In this document: one piece after another, positions 33,702 to 43,487 of the stretch
Layout of the letters: each line of letters starts with the position of its first letter
How positions within the stretch are numbered: position 1 is the stretch's first letter
Source: Tetmemena sp. SeJ-2015
Lineage: Eukaryota; Ciliophora; Spirotrichea; Sporadotrichida; Oxytrichidae
Direction of reading: 5' to 3'
NCBI GenBank assembly: GCA_027382625.1
Contig: JAJKFJ010023571.1
Span: forward strand, 1 to 64,000
DNA length: 64,000 nucleotides
Notes under the pieces: generated by a model
What the model saw: only the letters and a program-made list of their open reading frames with translations
Databases searched by the model: none
Told to the model about the DNA's origin: nothing
Program-made: the position numbers and the translations under genes

Positions 33702-35588
33702 TTATAAATTTGGTACCCAGGGGGATATGTTTTCTATTCGAGTTCCTTTTCCAACTTCACTGTGAACTTTGAATTTACCTTGCATTGCTTTAATCCGTTC
33801 GCGCATACCCACCAGCCCAAATGATCGTGTTTTATTCATAGCGCCTTCCTCGATACCAGACCACACTTGAACAAAAATTGGGAAAGCATGTCCGTTCGTT
33901 CGAACTGAAATGACTGTTAGTTTTGCTGTCGACCCAGTTCGTTAAGGATTTTTGGAAAATCCTATAAATGCAGTATTCGTTTCATGAGTATGGTTGTTCT
34001 TCGTCTGCGAAATCGCAATGAACGCCGTGACGTTGAGAGAATTCCTTCTGCAAAGTCTGCAAGGCAAAAAATAGACCGCCTTCATCAAGTGCTCTCGGCC
34101 GTAGATCGGTTGCGATACGACGTAAAGTGGTAATTGATGTCAACAATAATTGATCCATACTTGACACCGTTAGACGCGATTTGTCGGTCATGTTTTGGTC
34201 GCGTTGAAGCAAGGATAAATCCATGCGAAGGGCTGCAAGTAATTGTCCCAAATCGTCATGCAATTCACGTGCAATGTGTTTACGCTCTTCTTCACGAATA
34301 CTTTGCAATGCAGAAGAAAGTTGAGTTAACTCAGAATGATATTGCGCCATTTTTTCTTTTGCAGCTTTGCGTTCACTAATGTCGCGGAAAATCACAGTGT
34401 AAAAACGTTTTTCATTTTCAATCAAACTAGAGATAGATGCTTCGATAGGAAAATTTTTTCGTCTGATGTAATCCCCGTAAAATAATAATATCAAAAAATT
34501 TTCCCCATTTTCGACGGTGGGCCGCGCTCGCCCAAATTTTGAAGTGTGACTATGCCCTTTCTGTGCGATGGAAAAACAATATGATTGAGCACCCAAACAA
34601 GCCCCGACTGGTTATCCCAAAGATTTGTGCTGCGGCAGGGTTCACTAATATGATTTTGTGTTGATCGTTGATTGTCAGTATGCCGTCCATGGCAGTTTCG
34701 ATCACACCAGTCAATCTTTGCTTGTGAATCAGCAACTCATCCGCAGTTTGCTGTAAATCTTTAGTGGTTTGAATCAAGCTAGAGTAGGGGGGTGAATGTT
34801 ATGCTGACCAAAGCCGGAAAAAATACAGCGCAGCAAAAACTTGAAGCAGTCATCACGAGAAAATTTCGTCAGGAAAGCTGTACAAAGAAAAATAGGGTTT
34901 TTGAGATCGCATATCGCGGCGGCAAAAAAGATACTGTTTTATTTTTGAAGACCTTTGCTATCAATGTGGTTTTTAGTAAACGATTTGTCATAAAAAAATC
35001 CCGCGGTAAACGTGTTAACGCGACAAGACCTTTACAATGAATTTTAAAAGTTGTTTGCCCAGTCCCTTTTTGGTAAGTCATTGGAAAGATTTCAGGGAAG
35101 GCAAAGATAATAAACGTGGCGATGATCGTTAACACCAAGCCTAAGTAAACACTAATCTTCGATAGCGATTCTGATATGTCGATATCATGGGTTTGCAGAA
35201 CCAAACCTAACAAAGTAAGGCTGATTAAATAGCGTGAGAGTAGCCAAAAACTCAATGATTTATGCATGTCGATTGCAGCCGGAAAGCCAGGCATGCCTTG
35301 AAACGAAATCGCATGAAAGAAACCAAAAATCGATGCGCTTAAAAAAGTCACAGCCAGTATTAAACTACTGCGCTTGCGTAGATTGTCAAACGCATTCCAG
35401 CAAACCATGAAGACCGAGGTAAAAATAATGATGGTTGCCGTTTCGAGGCCTGTGTGGATGGTCAAGGCACTAGGAGTTTTAAACTGTGAGAAAAACTCTC
35501 TTTGTGACCATAGATAACAGGATAAAAGGAACAAGACAATACTAATCCAAGTAATGCGTTTGAGTTCGATGCTGGTAGCGTTTGTCAT
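33702..35588 (-). pseudogene. Sensor histidine kinase (7TM-PAS-PAS-HisKA_3-HATPase), heavily interrupted
   Basis: Read in pieces on the minus strand. 35588 to about 34990 is a MASE3-like membrane sensor with six or seven helices (MTNATSIELKRITWISIVLF onward; HAISFQGMPGFPAAIDMHKS is typical). After a poor-quality stretch (about 34790-35040), 34777-34600 is a PAS domain (RLTGVIETAMDGILTIND). 34596-33982 continues through PAS/PAC (YTVIFRDISERKAAKE) and a NarX/DegS-type HisKA_3 domain with phospho-acceptor His in ARELHDDLGQLLAALRMDLS. The ATPase domain is scrambled until NKTRSFGLVGMRERIKAMQG (about 33830-33770) and GKGTRI, ending at 33702. It is the natural partner of the NarL-type regulator at 38587-39219. 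At least four frameshifts are present, and 33,740-33,980 includes lost motifs. Confidence 0.75.
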
Positions 35589-35902
35589 GATTTGGGCGCG
35601 AGAGTGGAAAAGCTGCGTAATTATTGTTGTGTGCTTGTTGAACGATTGTTGAACGTTTGTTGAAATACTTTGGCAATTTTAGTCTTTGATTCAACGCATT
35701 TTCGATGATGTCTGCAACATACATTGCGACAATCTGCGTTTGCAAAAACTAGCGCAATTAGTCATTTCCAGTTGCCTGGATGATACTGTTTTTCCAGTCT
35801 ACACAGCGTATCTGGCACACTTGGCGAGATAAAAATGCAACGGCCTGACAGCGCTTCATATTTGTTGTCAGGCAGTTACTTTCAGTCTTGACTGAGCAAA
35901 GA
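35589..35902. other. 314-bp gap between kinase and universal stress gene
   Basis: No gene is seen. GCCTGACA (35843-35850) and TGTCAGGC (35866-35873) form a perfect 8-bp stem with a 15-base loop. On the minus strand it follows the universal stress gene and precedes GTTGCATTTTTATC, so it may be that gene's terminator. The remainder shows nothing recognisable. Confidence 0.45.
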
Positions 35903-36742
35903 TTAATGTGACATCAAAACAGGAATCGTCATCTTCTCTAGAATGGTTCTGGTTGTGCCACCCATGATCATCTCGCGGAAACGAGAGTGGCCGTAACCAC
36001 CCATCACTAACAAATCAGCGCTCCATTCTTTGCAGGCAGCCAAGATACTGGAACCAGTATCTTGGCTGCTAAATCTTGTAGAAATTTCGACGTTGACGCC
36101 ATGTCGAGCCAAGAACAACGCAATGTCAGCACCAGGTTCTTCACCGTGTGCTTCACTTTGCTTTTCTGGGTTAATGATTAAAACCTGCACTACCTTACTG
36201 GTTTTGAGTAAAGGCAGAGCATCTGTCAAAGCGCGTGCCGCTTCACGACTGCCATCCCAAGCGATCAAACAGCGCTCAGCAACTGTATCGATTTCAGTGC
36301 TATATGGTGAAATGAGAATAGGACGACCAGAATTAACAATCATAAATTCAGGGAAATCCGACAACACCGAGGGGGATGGCTCGTTTCGGTTCGTTTGTCC
36401 GATCACAATTAAATCAGCGTAGCGCGCACGTAATCCCAAGCCGCCATTCGCTTCATCATTGGCGATTAGGCATTCGCTAGTTGATGCGCCCAAGTCGAGA
36501 CTTGCTTGCTTGAATGCAGTTATCGCGCGTTCTGCTCGTTCCCGTAAGCCGGTCAGATGCAGCATCATATTTGGATCACCAACACCGAGATCGGTGCTTT
36601 CGAAGATATAACGCGAGATTCCTGTGAGAGCTACGCCGGTGACATGGGCATCGAACTTTGCTGCGATTTGATGGGCGAATTGCGTACGCTTGAGCGCGCT
36701 TTTTGATTCATCTACATGTACCAAGATGGTTTTATATGACAT
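35903..36742 (-). CDS. Universal stress protein with two tandem UspA domains
   Basis: About 279 residues. Domain 1 is residues 1-150 (MSYKTILVHVDESKSALKR, then DLIVIGQTNRNEPS). Domain 2 is residues 155-279 (ERCLIAWDGSREAARALTDA, then DLLVMGGYGHSRFREMIMGGTTRTIL), with the GxxG-9x-G(S/T) ATP-binding pattern preserved in domain 2. I chose the ATG at 36742 because GAGG lies 6 bases before it; a GTG at 36754 overlaps that site. Tandem USPs beside fnr genes are often induced by oxygen limitation. The biochemical role is unknown. Confidence 0.85.
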   Translation of the reverse strand: MSYKTILVHVDESKSALKRTQFAHQIAAKFDAHVTGVALTGISRYIFESTDLGVGDPNMMLHLTGLRERAERAITAFKQASLDLGASTSECLIANDEANGGLGLRARYADLIVIGQTNRNEPSPSVLSDFPEFMIVNSGRPILISPYSTEIDTVAERCLIAWDGSREAARALTDALPLLKTSKVVQVLIINPEKQSEAHGEEPGADIALFLARHGVNVEISTRFSSQDTGSSILAACKEWSADLLVMGGYGHSRFREMIMGGTTRTILEKMTIPVLMSH

Positions 36743-36800
36743 TGCATACCTCACATAAGGTTTGTTGTAGCGAATTTTTGAATAGATTTCTAATGCATAT

Positions 36801-36843
36801 AAGGCGTTTGCACTAGTTGAATTTGACTAGTGCAGACGCCCTT
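36801..36843 (-). terminator. Long hairpin between fnr and the universal stress gene
   Basis: AAGGCGTTTGCACTAGT pairs with ACTAGTGCAGACGCCCTT: a stem of about 16 pairs with one mismatch and a 7-8 base loop (TGAATTTG). It lies 60 bases after the fnr stop on the minus strand. There is no strong T-run, so it may attenuate or process rather than fully terminate. Confidence 0.55.
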
Positions 36844-36901
36844 ATTTTAACCTAGATTTAGACTAGAAATTTGATGCCATTGCTTAATTCATAGCTGCTG
36901 T

Positions 36902-37751
36902 TTAATTCACCATTCCATTGTGGAAGCAATTTTTGTTGACGAGCGCGCTGACTTTTTCTGCGACTTTGATTCGCGCTTTTGCTGGTGGGAGACGGCGCAA
37001 GGTTTTAAGTGCGACAGGATCAAGTAAATTGATTTCGCGCTGTTCTACTGAGATCATCCCCAACTCATTCAATGCGGACAGTGTGCGACTAACAGTTTCT
37101 AATGTTAAACCTAAGTAGCTACCAATTTCTTGACGCGTCATGCGCAAGTTAAAGCTGCGGCCTGAGTAGCCCATTTGATTGAATCGTTCGCCTAAATTGG
37201 TAAGGAAACGTGCTACTTTTGCTTCTGCACTTAGCGCGCTCAGCATGCTGATCATCATTTGCTCGCGAACGATTTCTCTACTCATGACACTGAACATTGC
37301 TTGTTCTAATTCGACGTGAGTGCGACCAAGTGAAGTAAATGTTTTGTATGGCATGAGAATGATATCGCAGTCGCTTAGTGCAATTGCCTCGGAAGCATAA
37401 TGTTGTTTGTGTATACCGTCGATGCCGAGCAAGTCACCTTTCATTGGGAAGCTCAATACTTGTTCATTTCCATACTCATCAATATGCACGGTTTTGAGGA
37501 AACCTGAGTTCACGATATATAAAGTGTCGAATGCTTGGCCGATGCGATGAATGCGTTGACCTGCCTTAAAGCGAACGTGTTGGAACAGAGTGTCTTCATC
37601 ATCAACGGTGACTGGCGCGGGGATCGAGAGTAATTCACAAACTTGGCGCAAATTTGACCAGGGAACTACCGTGCTGACGCCATGCATTATCCGACAAATT
37701 AGATGCATCAGTAAAACGGCTTGCTTGTGAAATTGTAGATAAGTTAGACAT
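36902..37751 (-). CDS. fnr: Crp/Fnr-family transcription regulator, probable FNR (N-terminal frameshift)
   Basis: Has a cNMP-binding-like sensor domain (VRFKAGQRIHRIGQAFDTLYIVNSGFLK), a dimer helix, and a C-terminal helix-turn-helix with LRMTRQEIGSYLGLTLETVSRTLSALN. The E-x-x-S-R recognition residues match FNR half-sites (TTGAT). A Cys in LSDCDIILMPY aligns with the central cluster Cys of E. coli FNR (Cys122). QVCELL has another Cys, but the usual N-terminal CxxC is not in the open frame. The long frame begins at 37708, but ATG 37751 behind GAGAG reads MSNLSTISQASRF and runs into it with a frame change near 37690. I take 37751 as the real start. It probably activates ccoN and other micro-oxic genes. 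Oxygen sensing cannot be proven until the N-terminus is resolved. Confidence 0.8.
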
Positions 37752-37807
37752 GATTTACTCTCTATAAAGTGGATTTTGAATTCTGAATGATGACTTGTCA
37801 GTTAGCT

Positions 37808-38182
37808 TTAATGCGCGGAACCTGTCGCTTGCCAGCGATGTAAGATGCTCGGAATCTGCTCGAAATCAGTTGATTTATCGAGGAAGCTATGGCCCCCAGC
37901 GCGTAATGCTTGCATGCGATTCGCTTCACTTGAATGATTGGTTAACACAACAACGCGAATTTCGGGATGCGTTAGTTTTATTTTTTTTAGTAGTACTAAA
38001 CCGTTACCGTCACTGAGTTGTATATCGAGAATCATGGCATCTGCATGTGCTTGTAAGATTTTGTCGTAAGCACTGCCAATGTCGGGCGAGATGCCAACGA
38101 TACTGACATCTTGTAATTCTTCAATAAACCGTACCAAACGGTTTTGAATCAGAAGTGAATCTTCGACAATAAACAAGTTCAT
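37808..38182 (-). CDS. Single-domain response regulator
   Basis: 124 residues forming only a receiver domain. It has acidic residues in LFIVEDSLL, the phospho-acceptor Asp in MILDIQLSDGNGLVLL (about residue 53), the switch Thr in VVLTNHSS, and Lys in HSFLDKS. There is no output domain, so it acts through protein contacts or as a phosphate sink. It lies 56 bases upstream of fnr on the same strand and is likely co-transcribed with it. An FNR-like box (38254-38267) lies 72 bases before its start. The cognate kinase may be the broken one at 33702-35588. The gene is intact. Confidence 0.85.
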   Translation of the reverse strand: MNLFIVEDSLLIQNRLVRFIEELQDVSIVGISPDIGSAYDKILQAHADAMILDIQLSDGNGLVLLKKIKLTHPEIRVVVLTNHSSEANRMQALRAGGHSFLDKSTDFEQIPSILHRWQATGSAH

Positions 38183-38253
38183 AGCGCGTGTGTTTTGTAG
38201 TGAGCTAGTTGACTAGCGTTATCGGCATGGGTGCATTATGGGCAAACATGCGT

Positions 38254-38267
38254 TTGATTTAAATCAG
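38254..38267 (-). promoter_or_regulatory. FNR-like box upstream of the receiver gene
   Basis: TTGATTTAAATCAG matches TTGAT-N4-ATCAA at nine of ten positions. It lies 72 bases upstream of the receiver-fnr gene pair, which suggests autoregulation by Fnr. No convincing -10 is found at the exact class II distance; CATAAT at 38234-38239 would place the box over the -35, which would suit repression. Confidence 0.6.
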
Positions 38268-38503
38268 TGTTCGCTGATTTAAAGTGTGGGAGTTTTCCAG
38301 TGATTTGTAGGAATATTCCTAGTGGGTGAGGCTGAATGTTGTAAATGCTTAGATCTGGACAGGCAAGAGCTTAGGATGGTTTGCCATCCACTGCGATTTT
38401 TTTGATGGTCGAGTTGGAGGGGGGGGAATGTGAATTTGATTGTCAATAACAAGAAGGATCGATTAATGCGGACTTTATTTGATGCGGTGGACACTAGAAA
38501 GGC

Positions 38504-38532
38504 AAAAGGCTGCTTTTAGAAAAACAGCCTTT
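38504..38532 (-). terminator. Hairpin after the NarL-type regulator
   Basis: AAAAGGCTG (38504-38512) and CAGCCTTT (38525-38532) form an 8-bp stem 55 bases after the regulator's stop on the minus strand, with TTTTG following on that strand. The rest of the 404-bp gap 38183-38586 holds the FNR-like box and, at 38371-38393, a small GGATGG/CCATCC hairpin; nothing else is seen. Confidence 0.55.
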
Positions 38533-38586
38533 ATCTTATGTATCTTTACATACCGATACGTGATATTGAGTGATTAAATTAATTGA

Positions 38587-39219
38587 TTACAGTAAATGAT
38601 GTGTCATCGCATATTGCACGAGTTCGGAGATGGAATGCAACTCCATCTTTTGCATAATTCTGGTTTTGTGTGTACTGACCGTTTTGACACTTAAATGCAA
38701 GATTTCACCAATCTCGGTGATGGATTTGCCCTTGGCTAAATGACAGAAAACTTCAAATTCTCGATCAGATAAGGCACTGTGAGTAAGGTCGTTGTTCGCC
38801 GATGGCATGGCTGACATCGCTAATTGTTCGGCGACTTCTATGCTGATGTAAGGGCGACCAGACGCGACTTTTCTTAGTGCTGTCACTAACTGTGTTCCAG
38901 CGCTTTCTTTTGTGAGATAGCCATTCGCGCCCGCACGAATCGCGCGGACTGCGTATTGTTCTTCCTCGTGCATCGTAAGAATCAAAATTGGCAACTTGGG
39001 AAATTCTTCTTTGATTTGATGAATTAGGTCAACACCGCTACGACCAGGCATAGAAAGATCTAATAGCAGCACATCAAATTTTTCTGAGCGAACTTTGGTA
39101 ATGGTGTCATGACCATCAATCGCTTCCCCGATTACTTGAATATCTTCGATTCCATCAAGGATGCGTTTCAGTCCCTCACGCATAATAGTGTGGTCGTCTG
39201 CGATTAAAATTCTTATCAT
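38587..39219 (-). CDS. NarL/FixJ-type (LuxR-family) response regulator
   Basis: 210 residues. The receiver domain begins MIRILIADDHTIMREGLKR, has the phospho-acceptor Asp in DVLLLDLSMPGRSG (about residue 54) and Lys in GYLTKES. The C-terminal LuxR helix-turn-helix reads LSDREFEVFCHLAKGKSITEIGEILHLSVKTVSTHK. It pairs by family with HisKA_3 kinases such as the broken kinase at 33702-35588. Its position in the fnr cluster hints at redox or nitrate-type control, but no target site is visible. The gene is intact. Confidence 0.9.
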   Translation of the reverse strand: MIRILIADDHTIMREGLKRILDGIEDIQVIGEAIDGHDTITKVRSEKFDVLLLDLSMPGRSGVDLIHQIKEEFPKLPILILTMHEEEQYAVRAIRAGANGYLTKESAGTQLVTALRKVASGRPYISIEVAEQLAMSAMPSANNDLTHSALSDREFEVFCHLAKGKSITEIGEILHLSVKTVSTHKTRIMQKMELHSISELVQYAMTHHLL

Positions 39220-39280
39220 AAAAAGTAATCTATATTTCTTGATTTGAGGTTTGTGGGCTTGCTAATATTTGCGCAGTTGA

Positions 39281-40671
39281 TCAGGTAATTTCGCGAATTT
39301 TAAACTGTCTACCTTTGATCGTGCAGCGTCCTAGTTTGTTTAAAACTTGATCGGCGATAGCACGATCTACTGCGACATAAGATATAAATTCAAACACATT
39401 AATTTTTCCAACTTGATCCTTGCTAATGCCTACGTCGCCAGTCAGCGCACCTAGAATATCACCTGGACGTAATTTATCTTTTTTGCCTCCCGAGATGCAG
39501 ATGCTAATTTTCGGTGCGATCAGCTCGGTTCTATTTGGACTCAAATCGGACAGTGACTTCCAAATCGCCTTTGTCCTTGATATTCTTCGATCAGTTTTAC
39601 CCATTTTTCTCATTCTTTGGTGCCGCAAGCGTCAAGGCTAAGCCACGTTCGCCAGCGCGACCAGTTGCTGCGACCAATGCGGTGAATGTGAACTTCTGTA
39701 TCTTTCGAAACGTCAACATTAATTACTGCGCCTAAGGATTGAATATCGATGCCGCGCGCAGCGACATCGGTGGCAACCAGTACGGAGCAACTTTGATTGG
39801 CAAATAAGACTAAGATTTCGTCTCGATCACGTTGTTCCATGTCGCCATGGAGAGCTAGTGCAGTGATACCTTGGTGTTGTAGTTCTTCTGCTAGTTCATC
39901 ACAGTGAATTTTGGTGTTGCAAAATGCGATGGTCGAAGTTGGTTGGTAGTGAAACAGTAATTGGCTGACAGCCGCATTTCTATTTTCTGGCGCTACTTCA
40001 AAGAAGAATTGTTCGATTTGTTGACTGGCGTGCTGGCTTTCGACTTTTATTTCGACGGGGTCTCTTAAAAAGCTTGCTGTCGCGTGACGCATATCGCTTG
40101 GGTAAGTCGCTGAAAACAATACGGTTTGGCGGCGCGGAGAACAAGCTGCCACAATGCCAACAATATCTTCGAAGAAGCCCATGTCCACCATACGGTCAGC
40201 TTCATCGAGTACAAGTGTTTGAACTGTTGCCAAGTTGATGCTATTGCGACCAATGTGATCTAGCAAGCGTCCTGGTGTGCCAACGACAATGTGCGCGCCG
40301 TGTTCGAGTGAGGCGATTTGTGGACGCATCGGTGTGCCTCCACACAATGTAAGAATTTTTACATTGGGGGTGGCACGTGCTAAGCGGCGTAATTCATTCG
40401 ACACTTGATCTGCCAATTCTCTGGTTGGGCAAACTACCAAGGCCTGGGTTGCAAAATAGCTGGGATTGAGTTTGCTTAAGATGCCGATGCCAAAGGCAGC
40501 AGTTTTGCCGCTCCCAGTTTTGGCTTGAGCAATTAAGTCACGTTGTTCTAGCATGACCGGAATACTGTTCGCTTGAATCTCTGTCATTTCAACGTAAGCC
40601 AGACTGCTAAGATTGTTGATCAACGCAGGGCTTAGCGGTAGGTCGGAAAAGCGTTTTACAGTTTGGGTCAT
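39281..40671 (-). CDS. dbpA: ATP-dependent RNA helicase DbpA (one frameshift)
   Basis: A DEAD-box helicase acting in late 50S assembly. The Q motif (MTEIQANSIPVM), AKTGSGKTAAFG (Walker A), PTRELA, TPGRLLDH, DEAD, SAT, VLVATDVAARGID and HIHRIGR are all present to about residue 335. The frame then breaks near 39650, where TGRAGERGLALTL is expected. The second part (about 39640-39281) carries the DbpA-type C-terminal RNA-binding domain (DKLRPGDILGALTGDVGI, VDRAIADQVLNKL), which binds 23S rRNA hairpin 92. The combined length of about 460 codons is normal. Transcribed away from ndk. Confidence 0.9.
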
Positions 40672-40988
40672 GTCGTTGCTCTTTTTTCTTAATTCTGAAA
40701 GAAGCGCGAAGTCTAACAGTTGCTGCTTGTCTATACCATGCTTGTCATATTCTAGAAATGTTTCGAGCGAACAAAGTGACTTGAATTTTTAGTCTAATTG
40801 ATATTTTTTTGTGCTTATTTTGGGCGCTGTATCGTAAGACTAGTGAAATTTGCCAATTATGTAACGAAAGTTTCATGTAAATAGAAAATAGACATGTTTC
40901 CTAGGTGCAGTGGTTTCGTGCTAAAATCTAAGGTTAGATGAATTCTTGAAATTTTGTCTTAACCCTTTCTTTTTATTGGAGTTTTTAG
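40672..40988. other. 317-bp divergent promoter region between dbpA and ndk
   Basis: No gene is seen. An extended -10, TGCTAAAAT (40919-40927), lies about 60 bases before ndk and is the probable ndk promoter; its -35 is weak. A TTGGAG ribosome site lies directly before the ndk ATG. The dbpA-side promoter is not clear. Confidence 0.5.
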
Positions 40989-41414
40989 ATGGCTATCGAA
41001 CGTACATTATCAATCATTAAACCTGATGCAGTTGCAAAAAATGTTATCGGTCAAATCGTAAGTCGCTTTGAAGGCGCTGGCTTGAAAGTTGTTGCAGCTC
41101 GTTTGACACAATTGTCCCGCGCTGAAGCAGAAGGTTTTTACGCTGTTCACGCTGCTCGCCCATTCTTTAAAGATTTGGTCGACTTCATGATCTCTGGTCC
41201 AGTATTCGTGCAAGTATTGGAAGGCGAAGGCGCGATTTTGAAAAATCGTGACTTGATGGGCGCAACAGATCCTAAGAAAGCAGAAAAAGGCACAATCCGC
41301 GCTGATTTCGCGGAGTCAATCGATGCAAACGCAGTGCACGGTTCGGACGCGCCAGAAACAGCGGCTGTTGAAATCGCTTACTTCTTCCCAGCATTGAACG
41401 TGTACTCACGTTAA
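40989..41414 (+). CDS. ndk: Nucleoside diphosphate kinase
   Basis: 141 residues with the full NDK fold: [20 protein letters not shown] at the start, the nucleotide-binding Lys in [20 protein letters not shown], and the phospho-histidine in [12 protein letters not shown] (about residue 117). It moves phosphate between NTPs and NDPs in the cytoplasm. It heads the conserved ndk-rlmN-pilW-rodZ-ispG-hisS block. The gene is intact. Confidence 0.97.
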   Translation: MAIERTLSIIKPDAVAKNVIGQIVSRFEGAGLKVVAARLTQLSRAEAEGFYAVHAARPFFKDLVDFMISGPVFVQVLEGEGAILKNRDLMGATDPKKAEKGTIRADFAESIDANAVHGSDAPETAAVEIAYFFPALNVYSR

Positions 41415-41450
41415 TCTGTGCTAGGTTTGTTGAAGTAAATAGATGTTTTG

Positions 41451-41470
41451 ACTGGGGCGAATGCCCCAGT
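41451..41470 (+). terminator. Hairpin between ndk and rlmN
   Basis: ACTGGGGC and GCCCCAGT form an 8-bp stem closed by a GAAT loop (41451-41470), 37 bases after ndk. There is no T-run, so it is more likely an attenuating or RNA-stabilising hairpin that lets some transcription continue into rlmN. Confidence 0.5.
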
Positions 41471-41541
41471 TGTGATTGGGCTTGGTTATGGAAAAATAAT
41501 TAAGTGAAATCAGTTGTAGAAAATTAATTGAGAAGATTTAA

Positions 41542-42688
41542 ATGACGGTACTCACCAACTTATTGGATTTTGATCCTGCACAGCTCGTAGCATATATGGC
41601 GTGAGTTGGTGAGAAGCCATTTCGCGCAAAGCAATTGCAGCGTTGATTCATCAATTGGCCAAGCAATTGATGAAATGACGAATTCGCCAATCGTGCGAGA
41701 AAATAGCTGGTTCGCGCGCATATTTCTGCACCTGCGGTAATCAGCGATCCATTTACATCGGCGATGGCACGCGTAAGTGGTTAGTCGATGTCGGAAACGG
41801 TAATGCCGTTGAGACTGTTTTCATTCCGGAAGAAAATCGCGGCACTTTGTGTATTTCCACACAGGCTTGTTGCGCAGTAAATTGCCGTTTCTGTTCTACA
41901 GGAAAACAAGGATTTAATCGCAACTTGAGCGTGGGTGAAATTATCGGCCAGTTATGGATGGCTGAGTTCGAGTTGCGTCGGACTAAGGGCATAGAGCCGG
42001 GTCCAAAAGGTGAACGTCAAATTACCAATGTGGTAATGATGGGGATGGGGGAGCCACTTTTAAATTTTGAGCCCACCGTGACTGCCTTAAAGTTAATGCT
42101 TGATGATAATGCATATGGTTTGTCGCGTCGCCGAGTGACTTTATCGACAGTTTGGTTGTTGCCAATTGATGAGATAAGCTCGCTAAAAGATGTCCATCAC
42201 TTGCGATAAGCCTACACGCCTCAAATGATGAGGTTCGTGATCGGATTATTCCCTTAAATAAAAAATATCCGATTAGTGAATTACTCTTAGCCTGTAAGCG
42301 TTATCTTGCTAAATCACCTAAAGATTATGTAACTTTTGAGTACGTAATGTTGAAGGATGTTAATGATCGCCTAGAACACGCTATTGAATTGACACGGCTA
42401 GTGAAGGGAATTGAATGTAAGTTTAATTTAATTCCGTTCAATCCTTTCCCTGAATCTGGTTTGAAACGTTCCCCCAATGTGCGCATTAAATTATTCGCAC
42501 AAATTTTGATGGACGCTGGTATTGTCACGACTGTGCGCAAAACGCGCGGTGATGATATTGATGCGGCATGTGGTCAGTTAGCCGGTGAGGTGCAAGATAG
42601 AACGCGAGTACAAGAGCGTATGCAGCAAATGTCAGAGTATCAGAAGAAATTTGGTCCAAATTTTGGGAAAATTACGGAGATAAAATAA
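41542..42688 (+). CDS. rlmN: Dual-specificity rRNA/tRNA methyltransferase RlmN (interrupted)
   Basis: A radical-SAM enzyme that methylates C2 of A2503 in 23S rRNA and A37 in some tRNAs. The start at 41542 reads [15 protein letters not shown]. The stretch 41580-41760 has several stops and frame changes. 41760-42150 is clean and has [12 protein letters not shown], the cluster motif CAVNCRFC (CxxxCxxC) and [14 protein letters not shown] second damaged stretch spans 42155-42215. 42220-42688 is clean again (SGLKRSPN...[26 protein letters not shown], with the catalytic-region Cys). Total length of about 380 codons is normal. The stop overlaps pilW in a TAATG (42686-42690). Confidence 0.9.
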
Positions 42689-43487
42689 TGAGATTTTTAA
42701 AGTCGACTTGTGTTCTGGTAATTACTTTTTGCGCGATTTCATTGTCGGCTTGTTCAAGCTCAAAATTTTCAAATTCTCTCGATGATGAGAAGACGGTTGC
42801 AGAGAATCCTGATCTGCAGCGACGGGTGTCGATTCGTATGCAATTGGCGGTCGACTACTTTAAGGAAGGTCAATTTAAGTTGGCTTTAGAAGAGATTCGA
42901 AATGTTATCTCCATATCGCCGCAGTTCGCTAATGCTTATAGCTTGCGCGCGTTGATACAGATGGAAATGAAATGAAAAGAACTTAGGCTCTCAGAGAGAT
43001 TTTCTGCATGCATTGAAGTTGGATCCAAGTAATTCAGAAATTCGCAATAACTATGCGTGGTTCTTATGCCAAAATGGACGAGAAAAACAAGCATTGCCAC
43101 TGTACGACAGGATATTAGGTGATCGTAGTTACCCAACCATGAAGCGATGATGAGTGCTGTGGTGTTTGTAGTCTGCGCATGAAAGATTTGAATAGCGCAG
43201 AAAAATACTTTTTGATGGCATATCAGCTCGATCCGATGAATCCTTCTGCGAATGCGAATTTGGCCAAGGTGTATTACGATAAGTCACAATTTGATAAGGC
43301 TAGGCCATTTATTCAGCGCGTTTTGAAAGATGAAATTTTTGCGGCAGATGTATTATGGATTGCGATAAAGATTGATCATAAATTAGGTGATCAAACCTCT
43401 GTAAATAATTTGGGAACTCAGCTGCGACGTCGACATCCAAATTCAAGAGAATTTGCTCTGTTTCAAAAAGGTGCTTTTAATGAGTGA
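42688..43487 (+). CDS. pilW: Type IV pilus biogenesis/stability lipoprotein PilW (PilF) (interrupted)
   Basis: An outer-membrane lipoprotein with tetratricopeptide repeats that helps the PilQ secretin assemble. The signal peptide and lipobox read LVITFCAISLSACSS (Cys at about residue 22). TPR units follow: MQLAVDYFKEGQFKLALEEI, then after a break at about 42970 LKLDPSNSEIRNNYAWFLCQNG, and after a second break at about 43140-43178 AEKYFLMAYQLDPMNPSANANLAKVYYD. The parts add up to about 265 codons, normal for PilF/PilW. It overlaps rlmN by 3 bases and rodZ by 8 bases, so it is tightly coupled. Confidence 0.85.

Noticed and set aside
34792..35040. Plus-strand open frame opposite the sensor kinase
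   Set aside because: It lies in the noisy part of the kinase gene, has no recognisable family and no promoter; the minus strand reads as kinase on both sides.
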